From: Daedaleopsis sinensis
Lineage: Eukaryota; Basidiomycota; Agaricomycetes; Polyporales; Polyporaceae
NCBI GenBank assembly: GCA_033807695.1
Contig: CM066306.1
Span: 1,240,001 to 1,304,000 of the forward strand
Length of the DNA stretch: 64,000 nucleotides
Reading direction: 5' to 3'
This document shows positions 43,652 to 55,705 of the stretch, one piece after another. The notes under the pieces were generated by a model. That model was not told the DNA's origin and searched no databases. It saw only the letters and a list, made by a program, of their open reading frames with translations. Both the position numbers and the translations under genes were made by a program. Position 1 is the first letter of the stretch. The number at the start of each line of letters is the position of its first letter.

Positions 43652-45451
43652 TTACAGGTATACGATCAACGCCTCCGAAGCAAGCACCGACACGGTGAAC
43701 GCCCCCCCGCTCACCGTGACTGCCTCCGTCCTCTGCGCGCCCTGCTGCACGCACGCCGCCGAGAACGTGCCGTTCCCGCCAATGGTGACCGCAGCGCCCT
43801 GGTCCGTGCGCGACTCCGCGCTTGGCGCCGTCAGCCGCTTCGCCTGCTTCGTGCCGCTCGTCGCGAGCCCGGTGAACTGCACCGAGGTGCTCGCGCGCGT
43901 GCCGCTGCTGAAGTAGTTCGTGTTCACGACGAGCAGGCGCACGGGCACGTTCGCGGACGAGTACACGGCATACGTCGCGATGGCCGACGTGCCGTCGTCG
44001 AGCTGCGCGAGCTTCGCGCCATCCTTGCCCAGGAAGTCGTTCACGAACACCGCGCCGTAGTAGGGCGAGAACACGTTGCTCTGGCCCCACCAGCAGTATG
44101 CCTGTGGACGCGGAGTGTGGTCAACTCAGGTTGCCACGGCGGAAGAAGGAGAGAAGTACGCAGTTTCCGATAGTGCCGTGGTGGAAGTAGAGTCGTTCCG
44201 CGCCGATGAGTGCACTTTGGAGAACGTAGTCGACGATCCAAAGGGCGGCACCGAAGGTGGGGCTGATCCCTCCGCCACCGCATGTAGCTGGTGGAAAGGA
44301 CTCAATCACTCGGTAGCGATCCACCAAATACCAACGTGCAACCCACCTGAGTTGGTTTCCGCGATGAAGAACCTCTTGCCCGCATTGTGTACTGTGGTGG
44401 CCTCGGCCTTGAATTGCTGCACATACTTCACGATGCCCCTATGCTTTCCATGTTAGCGAGAAGCATGCGGTAACACGAGGCGAGGAGGACTGACGAGTGG
44501 CTCATCAAGTTGGGCAGGTTAGTGCTCGCGCCGCCACATGCCGACTGGGGATACGAGTGGCGAGAGATGCTCTTGATCGTGTTTAGTGCCGCACTCCCGA
44601 TGCTCTGAATGAGCGTCGCAGTGCTCCACTGGAGGTAGACTGCACCTTGGAAGATGTTACCTAGCTGCGAGGGCCGGCAACGATCAGTAAGCATAGTGCG
44701 TTCGCATCCACTGGCACACGAGCCCAACATGCACTAACCGAAGGCGCCATGGCGGTGAACCACTTGCCCTCATTCGAGATGTCGATCGAGTTGCTCCAGC
44801 TTCCGCCAGCGACCGGGGAGCTCGCTGCGTACACTACATGCGCACCCGGCGTGAGTGTTAGGCGGTAGCTCGGGCCGACATGCGTGCACTTACAATCGGG
44901 CTCGTTTCCGAGTTCGATCGCGAACAGGTTGCCCATGGTGGCCTTGGCCTTCTGCCCTGCGGAGAGCGTGTTGGCCTGGTTATTGAGCTGCCGGTTCAGT
45001 CCGACGGTCACCGAGCCCTTCATCTGCGACGCGAGCGTGAAGAACGAGGGCCCGTACGTGAGGCTCGTCGGCGCGTCGGCCGGCGTCGGCACCGTGTAGT
45101 TCACTGCGGCCGACAGGTTGGGGTCATACGTCGCACGGTCTCTGCGAAGCGTGGATCTCCATCAGCAGCCGTCGCGTGCCACGGCCCACGGGACATGACC
45201 AGAACCGCTCACTGAGTCGTTCCGCCAATGCGGATCGCAGGCTGGGTGCCGCGTAGACTTGCGAGGTTGTCGAGGCAGGTGTTCGTGCCCGTCATCTGCG
45301 TGTACCCTGGGAAGGCGAAGAACTCGATGGACACGCTGACCAAAGACGGATCGACGGTCACGGCACTCGAGGGTGGGCTCTGTGGAACCGCCACCGCGTT
45401 CACTTCGCATAGCCACAGGAGTGCGACAAGGATGACAGAGAACCGGGCCAT
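43652..45451 (-). CDS. GH79 family glycoside hydrolase (beta-glucuronidase-like), secreted
   Basis: Seven exons: 45451-45213, 45141-44894, 44833-44739, 44664-44495, 44438-44347, 44287-44160, 44101-43652; 473 residues. Signal peptide MARFSVILVALLWLCEVNA. Barrel strands: SIEFFAFPGYTQM, IRIGGTTQDRATYDP. Acid/base Glu160 in IELGNEPD and nucleophile Glu278 in FFIAETNS. After CGGGGISPTFGAALWIVDYV comes the beta-domain AYCWWGQSNVFSPYYGAVFV and a C-terminal strand-rich region ending ASEALIVYL. Basidiomycete GH79 enzymes remove glucuronic acid or 4-O-methyl-glucuronic acid from arabinogalactan or similar cell-wall glycans, outside the cell. Minus-strand TATAAAG at 45534-45540. Confidence 0.93.
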
Positions 45452-45533
45452 GGGTTGTTGTGGCAGTGACAGGTCAGTGGATCGTCAACGGAGGGCCGAA
45501 GGCAATTCACTGCCCATGTTGAGGCGATCGCGG

Positions 45534-45540
45534 CTTTATA
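45534..45540 (-). promoter_or_regulatory. TATA box of GH79 gene
   Basis: Minus-strand TATAAAG, 83 bp upstream of the start codon. Confidence 0.6.
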
Positions 45541-46312
45541 CTGGGGGCCGTCGCACGGCTCGGTGGATCGCCTGACTAGTGACAACATCGGGCTGAAATA
45601 GGCAACGAAGGCCATGCCCCGCTGGAAGGCGAGCATCGCGCGGAGCCTATAAACGGGTCACATAGACTTTGTGCGGACCGTCGGCAAGTAAACCTACCGA
45701 CGAAGTTGTTCGTGTACTGTCATGTGATCCCCACAGTGGTGAATGGAGGGCTAAATTCCGGATGTAACGGCAACGGCGAATAGCTTCGTTGAAGAACATG
45801 GAAAAACGATGGATCATTGATCCGGCGGTCCAGCGAGATTCTGAATGGTCATCTGGTCGACCCAGTCTGATTGAGTACCCAGTTGCTGGGTCTGCCTGCT
45901 GCCTGCACTTCACATCAGGCTTCGAAGTCATTGCAACGAGTCTGTACTTACGAAGGGGGTTAGCTGCGAAGGAAAAGGTATGCTGTGACTCACAAGTGGA
46001 ATGTTGCGACAAGCTATAGCCGGGGCCGTCAGGCACCAGTCACCGTTCAACTCTTGAAGCTTTGAAGCTTGAACCTGAGGAGGAAACTCGATCGCATATT
46101 CTCGCAGACGACCGAGCTAGACGGTCAGCCACTCAAGGAAACAGAGCCTTTCGCGCAATATTCAAAGAAGGCACTCATCTGACCATGACTAGATTGCGGC
46201 GTCAGTGGAAGGTTCCGTAGCTGGTGAGCAGGCGCGAATAGCTGAATGCATAATGTATATAACATAGTCCATGTCCATCGTTCATCTGATCGAAGAAGTG
46301 TCTACTCAGCCC
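45541..46312. other. Intergenic upstream of GH79
   Basis: About 770 bp; GH79 upstream region and CASP 3' UTR. No other gene or repeat recognised. Confidence 0.5.
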
Positions 46313-49224
46313 TCAGCCTCCGAAGGGCGATGGCTGGCGCTCCAGATGCGATGCTGACGACGTCGTACACTCGTACAGCGTGAAGACGACCAGCAGGTGC
46401 AGCGCTATGGCATACAGGATGAATACTGTCCGGGTCCGTCGGTTGCCCAGAATCGCGCGCGTGAGCACGAGGACGCCGCGTTCGAGCACGTTCAGTGATT
46501 CGTATGCCCGGGTTGCTTCCTGTAGTCGCGGTTAGCCCCGGGATAGGGTTAGGATGGGTGATATTCACGTACTCGGCCGCGGAACGCTTGGAAGGGGTTC
46601 ATCGCTTCCTCGCTGTGGGCAGCGGTTAGATGAAACTGCGGCGGTCACAATTTTGAGCCAGGACGTACTATCTCGCCCGATATTTGCTCATGTCGTCTGG
46701 ACGTCCAGCGGCGCTCGATGGCATGGGATCGAGCGTGGACGGGCGTGTCGACGTGTCTTCGCGGTAGCTTTGCATGTAGCGAACTTTTTCGTACAGCTTG
46801 AGATTGTCCGCCTGGAGACTTTTGACTTCCGCACGCAGCTCCGAGATGATGTTAAACTGCTTGCGTAGTTCCTGATTGTCACATTGAGCTGCAGGGAAAA
46901 TAGGATGTATCATTATGTGCCTAACACATACCTCCTCGAGCTCCGCGTTTCGCTGCCTGAAACGGTCTCTCTGACTTGTCACAATAGGGAGGATTGACGT
47001 ATCAGCTGATGGTGCGAATGGTATAGGTGTGTTCCTCGTTGAAGGATCCTTCATTTTCTGCGATGAGACGAGCGAGAGTAATGATGTCACGAATACTCAC
47101 CTTGTCCTTTTTACCAAGGTCTATTCCAGCAAGCATGTCGACGGGAGTAGATGTACCATTTGGAGACGGACTAACACCGTTAGCCCCGGTGTCGTTACGA
47201 TGGTCCATTTGTAACAAATCCGTTTCAAGTTGTTCATTCAGGGCACGCTGCTTCTCGAGCTCGAACTCCGTGGCATCGAGCCGTGACTGTACAGACTGCA
47301 GGGCAGCCTCCAACTCGGAGTGTAGAATCTGAGAACGATGTATCAGCAACAGCTAGAGATCAGAGGATGGTCAAGGGGCGACTCTTACCCTAATCTTTGT
47401 GAGTTCCTCTAGTATCCGCTTGTTCTTGGTGGCGAGAAGAACCTCGAGAGACTTGCCTCGTTGAGCGTTCGCTTTTTCGGCATTTGGGTCAGGCAGATGG
47501 AGACCGAGTGCATCTCCGTTGAGCGTCACGTCGTCTTCGGCGTCTTCATCACCATCTAAGCCAGCAAATTCGACGTACTGAGCCTACTATCAGTAGAGCC
47601 TCTCCACTGGCCGTCAAAATGTACTTTACCTTCATGATCTCGAGTTCGCGCTTGATTTCATCGTAGTCGGCATACTGCTTCAACTTCACCTTGAGTTGGT
47701 CGACTTCAGCTGCTCTCTTCTGGGCCTCCCTTCCTAGCTCGTCGACCTTCTTTGCAGCTGCAATGCGTGCCTCTTCTGTTGCGGTCTTCTGCGCCTCGAG
47801 AGCGTGCGAAAGACGATCAATCTCGGACTCTAAGTCAGAAATCTTGGATTCGAATTCCTTGATCCTGTGTACATAACGAACTTAGCACGATACCGATACT
47901 GATGAAGGTGGAGATAGTGCACACCTGGCTGTGCCTTCATGACCGCTCTTCATGGCTTCAATCTCCGCGCGAAGCAGCTCCTGGTTGATGCAGGCAATGA
48001 GATTTCACGGTTGAAACAAGATGAGGAATGCGAGAACGCACGTTTCGACGCTCGACTGTCGCGACTCGGCTGTTAGCATGTTCCAGGTCCGCGACCATCA
48101 TATCAAGCTCAGCAAGCTTGGACACCACTTCGTGATCTTAAAGGTCAATAGTGAGCAACGCCTCACAGCTTGTGCGAAGTGCTAATGCTCAGTCTACCTT
48201 GTCGCTGGGTATGGTCAAGGAGCTTGGCCTGATTGGTCTCGTGGGACATGCGCAGGTCTCGGAGTTGATTCTTCGTCAATGACAGCTGCCGTTGCAGATC
48301 TTGCTCACTATATAGATGCGTCAGAACCAAGCATAGGCGTGTTCACAGCGCCATACCGTTCCTCGTAGTTGCGCATTTTCTCATCATAGGTCGCATTCAG
48401 CTCGTTCTCTTTCTGGGTTACTTTCTCCTGGATGAGCTCATCCATCTGTCGCGAGCGTTGAGTGCAGATGATATGATGGAGAGTCGTATTGGACAACCTT
48501 CTGTTCCAGCTGCTCAATGCGCGTGTCTGCCTTCTTCTTGGCGGACTCCAGTGACGATACCTCATTGAGTTTCTTCCTCAGCTCAGCATTCTCTTCCCGA
48601 GACCGCTGTAAGTCAAGTTCTAGGTCACGCGCTTCAGCGACTTTGACGGTCTGGTCCTGTATTGCGTCGTATAAGCAAGGGTTTCGGCACAACAGACATG
48701 GTGACGTACTACAGCTGCTTCGAGGAGTGGATATGGATCGGGTGCCTCTGCGAAGACCTTGTACACGTTCAAGAATGCATTCTCAGCGAACTTGGAGCGT
48801 TTCGTGAGGTTGTCGATCTCGGTTTGATACGCTGTAGTGAGAGGCGGCATAGAGTGTGACGAATGGATTATAGACAGGTAGTCTTAGGCTGAACGCACAC
48901 TTCAACAATGTTTTGAATGCAGTAACTTTGTCCTCGTCCGGGATCTTCTTAAACTCTAGAAACCCATCGGTTCTGAGACCCAATGTGCTGTACGGAGGGA
49001 ACACCGACGCACCTTTGGTTCGGTCTGCAAGAGCCTTCCTGCCTACTACGCTCTCCTTCTGGTTCTCCACTAGCTCAATACCTTGAGCGTCAAGGGTCTT
49101 CTGTAACTCAGCGAGATTTATATCTGCAGGGCCCTGAGTACACAGACTGATGCCCAGCAGACGCGTCGTTCGTACCCTTCCATGTCGCCAGAGCACCAGA
49201 GAAGTTCTGTTCCGGTGAGGTCAT
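46313..49224 (-). CDS. COY1: Golgi coiled-coil membrane protein CASP (Coy1 type)
   Basis: About sixteen exons from ATG at 49224 (exon 1 49224-49176, exon 2 49123-49013, exon 3 48955-48899, exon 4 from 48831) to the stop at 46313. It begins MTSPEQNFSGALATWK then DINLAELQKTLDAQGIELVE, the conserved CASP start, followed by SYQTEIDNLTKRSKFAENAF and LNVYKVFAEAPDPYPLLEAA. The bulk is heptad coiled coil. The end has YEEAMNPFQAFRGR, NVLERGVLVLTRAILGNRR and one C-terminal membrane span (VFILYAIALHLLVVFTLY), so it is tail-anchored in the Golgi. It works as a tether in intra-Golgi retrograde transport. Divergent from the uS9m gene. Confidence 0.93.
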
Positions 49225-49563
49225 CGCAGGACACGTCGCAGTTAGGTAGATGTCCTCTTTTCACGCTCAGCAGTGTGAATGTCGACAAGACGAGAGACCT
49301 GCTCCGAGATATGAACAAAAAGCAAGGGCGGTTACACGTCGAGTACTATGTCGCGATGACGTTCCTGTCCACTCAGGCCAGGTATGACCTGGTATGATAC
49401 CAAGTCTGTTCAAGAAAGGCAGGTCGCTCCCACGGCACTTGAAAGTCGCCCGCATGATAGCGCCCACGCTGGGCCTGCACACTGTACTCGACAGCGAGCT
49501 CTGCCTGGGACGCAGACTCGGACGTCGTTCCCCACGTTCTCTTCGCCCCGAGTCACCCCCGCA
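49225..49563. promoter_or_regulatory. Bidirectional promoter CASP / MRPS9
   Basis: 339 bp between divergent start codons; no TATA box obvious, as usual for housekeeping pairs. Confidence 0.5.
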
Positions 49564-50752
49564 ATGAACGTCGCCAAGCACGCCTCCCGGGGCGCACTGC
49601 GCTTCAGGACATACGCGACCGCCGCATACGTCCCTCCCGCCTCCCTCGAGAACCTCCAGCGAGGCCGAATGCCTCCCCCCAAACCAAAACCCGAATCCCC
49701 CACATTCTACACCGGACGCGCTACCTACTACGACCAGCTCCTCGCCCTCGAAAGCGCCGCAAAGCACACCCGCGCCGCCCTCCAGACCCTCGAGCTGCTC
49801 CCGCTCCCCAAGTTCGCCAGGGAAAACCTGCCGCCGCTCCGGCCGGTGTGGAAGAACAAGATTGCTCTCGCGGAGCTCATGGACGCGAACCTCACCACGT
49901 CGCGCTACCGCCGCTTCCTCGCCCAGCTCAATCAGCTGAACGAGTACCGCCGGCTCGCGGAGGTCGCCGGGCACGGGGAGCTCGCAGAGCGCATCCAGCG
50001 CGTGCTCGACGTGTTCGAGCGGGAGAACAAGGAGGCGATCCTCGCACGGGGGAAGAGGAAGCCGGTCAAGTTCGACGAGTTCGGGCGGTCGTACACGATT
50101 GGGCGGAGGAAGGAGAGCACGGCGCGTGTGTGGGTCATCGCGACGCAGCCCCAGCCGGGACAGTCGTCAGAGCCGGAGAGTGCGCCTGCGGCCACACCTG
50201 CTGAGGGCATCCCTGGCTTCTCCAGCGGACCTCTTTCCTTGGGCCCCGCCCCTGTGAAGGTCACCACGACGAACATCCTCATCAATAACATTCCTCTCGC
50301 GGAGTACTTGTGAGCAATCTCCTGTTGCACAAGGCCGGCAACATGCTAACGGAGCTGCAGCCCTCACGTCGACGATCGCGAAAGCGTCGTGCGACCGTTC
50401 CGAATCGCTGGCCTGCTCGGTGCGTACAATGTCTTCGCGCTCGTCCGAGGTGGAGGCAGCACGGGTCAGAGCGGGGCTGTAAGCTTGGGAATCGCAAAGG
50501 CCCTGGCTGCACACGCCCCGGACGTGGAGCCACTGCTGCGAAAAGGTATGGGTTCTCGGGTCCAGCCATGTCGTAACGTGCTTATTGTGCAACCACAGCG
50601 AAACTGCTCAAACGTGACCCTCGTATGGTTGAGCGTAAGAAGACAGGTCGGGCCAAGGCCAACAAGGCGGTACGTCTCGTAGTGTGTCATCCTGCTCGCT
50701 GGGAATCTGCTCATGTGCCCTTGCCTATTAGTACACCTGGGTCAAACGTTGA
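49564..50752 (+). CDS. MRPS9: Mitochondrial ribosomal protein uS9m
   Basis: Four exons: 49564-50309, 50361-50545, 50599-50669, 50732-50752; 340 residues. The N-terminus [20 protein letters not shown] is a basic mitochondrial presequence. The uS9 core: [30 protein letters not shown] joined to [55 protein letters not shown] and the last 21-nt exon YTWVKR. Arg/Lys-rich C-terminal tail contacts P-site tRNA in ribosomes. Its 3' end converges with BRE1. Confidence 0.95.
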
Positions 50753-51058
50753 TCTACCTTCGGAGGTCGATAGAGTCTATGTGCTACACTCGTATAATGC
50801 CGACGCATGTTGTCCTAATCCATGCTATTCTGCTCTCGCTTTACCGGACGAAAATATCGCAAACCATAGTGTCCAGTGCAACGAGTGCGCACTGGGTCGA
50901 GGAAATAGTGCTCTCAAGAGCTCGAGATGAGTGGAAATATTCAATATAGCAGCTGTACGAAAGGGTGAGTACGATGAAAGTAGTGAAGGCAATAAGGTAC
51001 ATCAAACATAAGTGTCTACAACAACAAAGACAGCATGTCCGTCCCACCATAACGACGG
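50753..51058. other. Intergenic between convergent genes
   Basis: 306 bp between the MRPS9 and BRE1 stop codons; expected to hold both 3' UTRs. Nothing else seen. Confidence 0.55.
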
Positions 51059-54000
51059 TCATTGGAGATATAACGCCTGCACTTCGCCCTGAGAAAAAGG
51101 AAGGTTGCACGCCGGACACTTGCGCTGTCGTGTTGCTATCCGCGCATCCACACATTGCTTGCAGAACGCTGCGCATTGTAAGGTTAGCAGCACGGACGGT
51201 AGTTAGCACTCAGAGAGACGTACTGTGCATGCACTTGGTGATGACGGTGTTGCGCCAGTGGATCTGGCATGTAGAACACTTTAAGAGTGTCTGCGAGAAG
51301 TGAGCGATATCAGCGTTGGTAGAACACACACAACTGCCACGAGTGACATACCATGCACTTGTCGATCTCGGCCTGGAGCAGTAGCTCTTTCGAGTTGCCA
51401 GACGACCCTGCCACAGACTTAAGTTTGGCAGCATGCTTCTCCGCGTCCTTCTTCGTCTTCAGCAGGCTTTCTTCCAGCTTCCGCAGCTCAGTGCGTTTGC
51501 GCTCGATCGATTGCGTTTGTTCTGCAAACAAGGCGCGGCACTGTGAAGGATGAACGAGCCGCATTGAACAATTACACGATCAGTTCATGATACGGAACCG
51601 CTCACCTCTTCTACGGCCTTCTTCTCGCTTTCGGTGCGCATTCGCAAATCGGCAATCTCATTGTCCAATGACTCTCCTCTGTTCCTGTGAGACTCGGATA
51701 GCTTCCTGAATATCATGACCTCGCGCTCCAGCGTGTGCTATAGATGAAATGAGTATGCTGACCCGTACGGGATGTCCAATGCAACCGTACCAGTCGGTTC
51801 GACATGTTCTTCTCTTGTTCCGTTAGCGCCTCGATCGCTTTAGCTGCTTTCTCGAGGTTGACGGAAAGCTTCCGTCGTTCGGCATCGACAGCTTCCTTAT
51901 CCCGCACGCACTGGAAGAACTTGTTCTCTGCCTTCGCGCGCTATGGAAGAACCTGATATAAGTGGAACTGCTCCTCGGTTGCACTAGCATCACCACAAAC
52001 CTCGGTATTGAGCTTGCTTATGCGATCTTCCAACATAGAGAGATCATAAACCTTCTTCTTGACCTGCTTCTCGAGAGTCTCCCACGCAGCGGTGATACGA
52101 TCCAACTCGTCGAATAAGGCTGACTCGGACTATACATGTCGTCAGTCATGCTGGAAAGTAGGCGCTGAGTAAAGGCCGTGCCTGTTCGCGCTGCTTATCT
52201 TGCAAGTGTAGCTTGTCCAGCTCGTCCTGCTTGCGCTGAAGTTGTTCAGACAGTCGGGCTGTATCTGGTGGCACAGACGACGCATTGCCGTATACAGCAT
52301 GGTATTTGTCCAACTCTTTCTGAACCTGAGCAAGCTGTCTGCGGAGCTCGGCCTCGTTCTTCGTGATGTCGCCACGGTCGCCTTCAACACTCTCCAGCGT
52401 CTTCTCAAGCGCGGCGACACGACCTTCAGCGGCTCTGATGGACAGGAGTGTCAAGGTATGTTAATCATGGGAATGTCAGTTTCAGAGACGTACGACAGTC
52501 TGTGCTTGAGATCATCGACGTAGGACGCCTCCGTCGAAGTACTCTGCCAAAGGAATTGAACGAGATCTTCGTTTCCCGCCTTCGCCGCTAGACGAGTCTT
52601 GAGCCTCTTGTTCTCTGCCTCGAAGATAGCTATACGTTCCTAACAAACTCATCAGTATCAGCACAAATTCTCTCAGTAGCCTGTACACACCGCCCGAGCT
52701 TCAGCTAACGCCTTGAATTCCGCAGCAGCAGAATACCGCTGTTGTTCCTTTGCCTTTCGTTCGGTTATTTCCACTTGGCATTGATCGCGCTGTTCCCGAA
52801 GACGCGATATCTCGGTGTCGCGCTTGCTGACCAACTGCTTGAGTTCGAGAACTTCAGCCTCGTTGAGTGACTATACCAAGGGGCTCAGCGAGATTAAGCA
52901 TACAGCCGTCGGTTTAGCGTACTTTCAATCCGCTTTCGAATTCTTGACGAGCGGTCGACATCTGGTCTAGCTGATCCTTGACCTTCGAAAGCTCGGCTTG
53001 GGTTTCGGTAGCGATATGTTCGTATTTCGAAGCTCGCTCCTGAAGAGCCTTATAAGGAATAGTCTCAATGATCAATTCGTTGGGAAGAGCTTTGAGCTAA
53101 AGTGCGGGACGTCAATAAGAATAATTTGGACGAATCGAGTATAACCTACTTGTAGTTGTGCCGTTTGCAACTGATTCTGCAAGTCCGTGTTCTCCCGGAC
53201 TAATTCTTGAATCTTAGTCTCACGAAATTCGGCAAGGTCCCGCCATTCTTCCGTATCCGCAGGGTGTACACCATTCACAGGTGGGGGCTGTAAGTGTAGA
53301 TTCTTCTTCACGGGACCGGACGTTGAGCTTGACTGTGTAGAAACTCACCGCAGGGGACGACTCAGGCTCTCTGGACCCACTCTCACTTGGCTCTTCCTTC
53401 GTGATAGTGTTACCGGTCTGCAGTGACTTGCTCTGCAATCGGTCTGCTCGCTTCTCCGCCGCGATGAGTTGTTCATGAAACTTCTCCTTCTGCGCCACCG
53501 ATTCATCAAGCTGTATTCGTAAGAGAGACACCTCTGATCGAAGAGCAGAACGCTACAATAATTCTGGTTAGAAGCGAAGCTCGTGCAGTAAAGCACGAAC
53601 GTACCTCAGTTTCCGCTTCATGACACTGCTTCAAGACGTCCTCCTCAGTCGGACTAGACTCCTTCTGCGTGCTTAAAGTGACGAACATCTTCAGGAGGTC
53701 CGAGGTGGATTGCATCTTGGTCTGTAGCGCATTGACATACTCCGGGCTGGCGTCCCGAGAAACGCGCGCAGAGAGATCATAGATGTCTATATGCCAGAAG
53801 TTGGTCAGTCCCCGTGGCATGAGGTACAACACCGGAGAACGACTCGCCTTCGGACTCCTTCTGGAGGGAAGGGAGGTCCTCCGCCTTGACCAGGGAGCGT
53901 ATTGTACCAATCAACTGCACACGGCATAAGGGTCGGGTTTGAACGCGTATCGATTTTTCTCACCTGTAACCAACACGCCTCCAACGCAGCCAACCCCGCC

Positions 54001-54323
54001 TGACACGAGTGGAATCGTCGTTCCATGTCTGCGACCCGTGCCTGACTCCTCTCTGCTTCTCGCGAGTAGTACTTCATGCGCCTATAGATGGCCTCTTTGC
54101 GGAACAACTGTGCTCTGAGATTTCAGCGTTGCTCTCACCGACAGCAAGCATGTGAGCTGAACGGTACCTCGATATTGTCACCTTCGTTTGGCTCGTCACT
54201 ATGGGATGCGGACGTGCCGTTGGGATGACTTGGCATTGGAGAGGCATGGTCGTCGGAAACCGCCCGCTTCTTGGGCCGCGAGGGCTCATCGTCGTCTACG
54301 TGTGGCCTCTTCTTCGACTCCAT
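51059..54323 (-). CDS. BRE1: Histone H2B E3 ubiquitin ligase Bre1
   Basis: About sixteen exons from ATG at 54323 (exon 1 54323-54168, exon 2 from 54107) to the stop at 51059. Starts MESKKRPHVDDDEPSRPKKR, a basic nuclear segment, then LFRKEAIYRRMKYYSREAER and RFHSCQAGLAALEACWLQ (Rad6-binding region). Long coiled coil follows (for example LKALPNELIIETIPYKALQE). The last two exons make the C-terminal C3HC4 RING: LKCSTCQIHWRNTVITKCMH, then TFCKQCVDARIATRQRKCPA and CNLPFSQGEVQ. It monoubiquitinates histone H2B with Rad6, a prerequisite for H3K4 and H3K79 methylation. Not all middle exon borders were verified base by base. Confidence 0.94.
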
Positions 54324-54644
54324 GGCTGGGGCAGCGAAAAAGGGTGGGTGGGCAAGTGCGAGAGCAGCCACAGCGAGCTCGAGAAGGAAGTCGACGACCA
54401 AGGGACGCCGGAGATATTTGAACTCCGCAAAATGTTTGTCCTTCTTTGTAAGCGCCCCTTGCTTTGGCCTCCCCGCTTCCGTCTGGTCATAGCCATGGCC
54501 ATAGCCAGCAGTGGCACTTCCACCACGCTTTCCTCTGTCCTCTGCTTCCTCCGCCCGACCTAGCTATCCTCGACTGTCTGCTCTCTGTGGCACCTATCCA
54601 TGTGGTATGATTATTTTTAATCACGAATAATCACCCGCACGACC
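54324..54644. other. Intergenic upstream of BRE1
   Basis: 321 bp; presumably the BRE1 promoter. No clear TATA box. Confidence 0.45.
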
Positions 54645-55097
54645 TTAAAGTCGCGTTCTCGCCCACAGGGGTAGCGCCATCCCAAGCGACCACAACACAA
54701 GGTTGTCTCTTATCGAATTTTGCTTGTCTCCTTCATGACATATGCTTGTGATAATCGTCTTGCGATACCGCCATATACCATCCTTGTACAACATGTGAGT
54801 TTCTTCGCTGGAATCCAGTCTCCTCGAAGTATCACCGCTGGTCACTTACCGCATAGGCTTTGATCTAAAGTAAGGCCTGTCGACTATCGCATCTACATTC
54901 TGGAGAGATTGTAGACTGATCACGTACGTGTACTCGCGATCGGAGTGGAAGACCGGCGCATCGTTTGGTACAAAGTGGTCGTGACGGATGATACAGGCAA
55001 GGTTACGTCCACCTTGATAAAAATGGAGGGATTGATTAACGCAGCGAAGACAACACCTCTCAGCCAAAATTTGATTGTTACATGAAGACGTCTCCAT
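54645..55097 (-). CDS. Candidate two-exon gene of unknown function
   Basis: Not recognised. Exons 55097-54850 and 54807-54645 join through a GTAAGTGACC donor and TTCCAG acceptor in frame, giving 136 residues beginning METSSCNNQILAERCC, with a denser middle (NLACIIRHDHFVPNDAPVFH, YTYVISLQSLQNVDAIVD) and ending LPLWARTRL. Composition is balanced, unlike the Arg/Pro-rich chance frames elsewhere, which supports real or once-real coding sequence. It could be a fragment of a larger decayed gene. No function proposed. Confidence 0.35.
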
Positions 55098-55653
55098 TTA
55101 TTGCGGGTCGTACAGAACTGTGCTACTCGATGGAGACTTTTCGGAACCTGCGAGCTCAGTAAGGTCAGTGTTATACTATGTCACGGTAAGCCTTCAGGTC
55201 GCGGTTTTTGCAGAGATTCGCAGAAGATACTCCCGGCCACCGCGTCTCAACGTTCTCCGTGATGGTGGATATCTTCGGACTAGACAATTCGTGCGACGCA
55301 GCCAACTAAGTTACCACCCGTCAAGCATCCACTAGCACACTGTATGTTCGGTCTGGGAAGGGTATACTGACGCCGTCTCCTGCGCCCCGATACCCCGCGG
55401 GCCCGCTCAACCTTCTCATCAGGTTAGAAGCTCTGCAGCCGCTCAATTGACGGCGTTCTCGTGCCAGTAATACATCGGGGGCGCGAGAGGAAGTCTATAT
55501 GCGTCGTATTGCCGTCGAATTGCGAGTGTATTAGTAGTCCTGGGCACACTAGCCCTCCCGCACCGGAACTTTGTCCACCAAACAGGATGATCAGCAAGAA
55601 GCTGCGGCAAATCCGTTACATCGAACGCTGACGTCCTGTTATCCGGTAATAGA
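55098..55653. other. Intergenic upstream of P450
   Basis: About 560 bp with no recognised gene; holds upstream sequence of the P450. Confidence 0.45.
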
Positions 55654-55660
55654 TATAAAG
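55654..55660 (+). promoter_or_regulatory. TATA box of P450 gene
   Basis: TATAAAG, 46 bp before the start codon at 55706. Confidence 0.6.
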
Positions 55661-55705
55661 CTTGGCTCTGGGGAGGGTGACAATTCCCCCTTCAGATTGT
55701 GCAGT

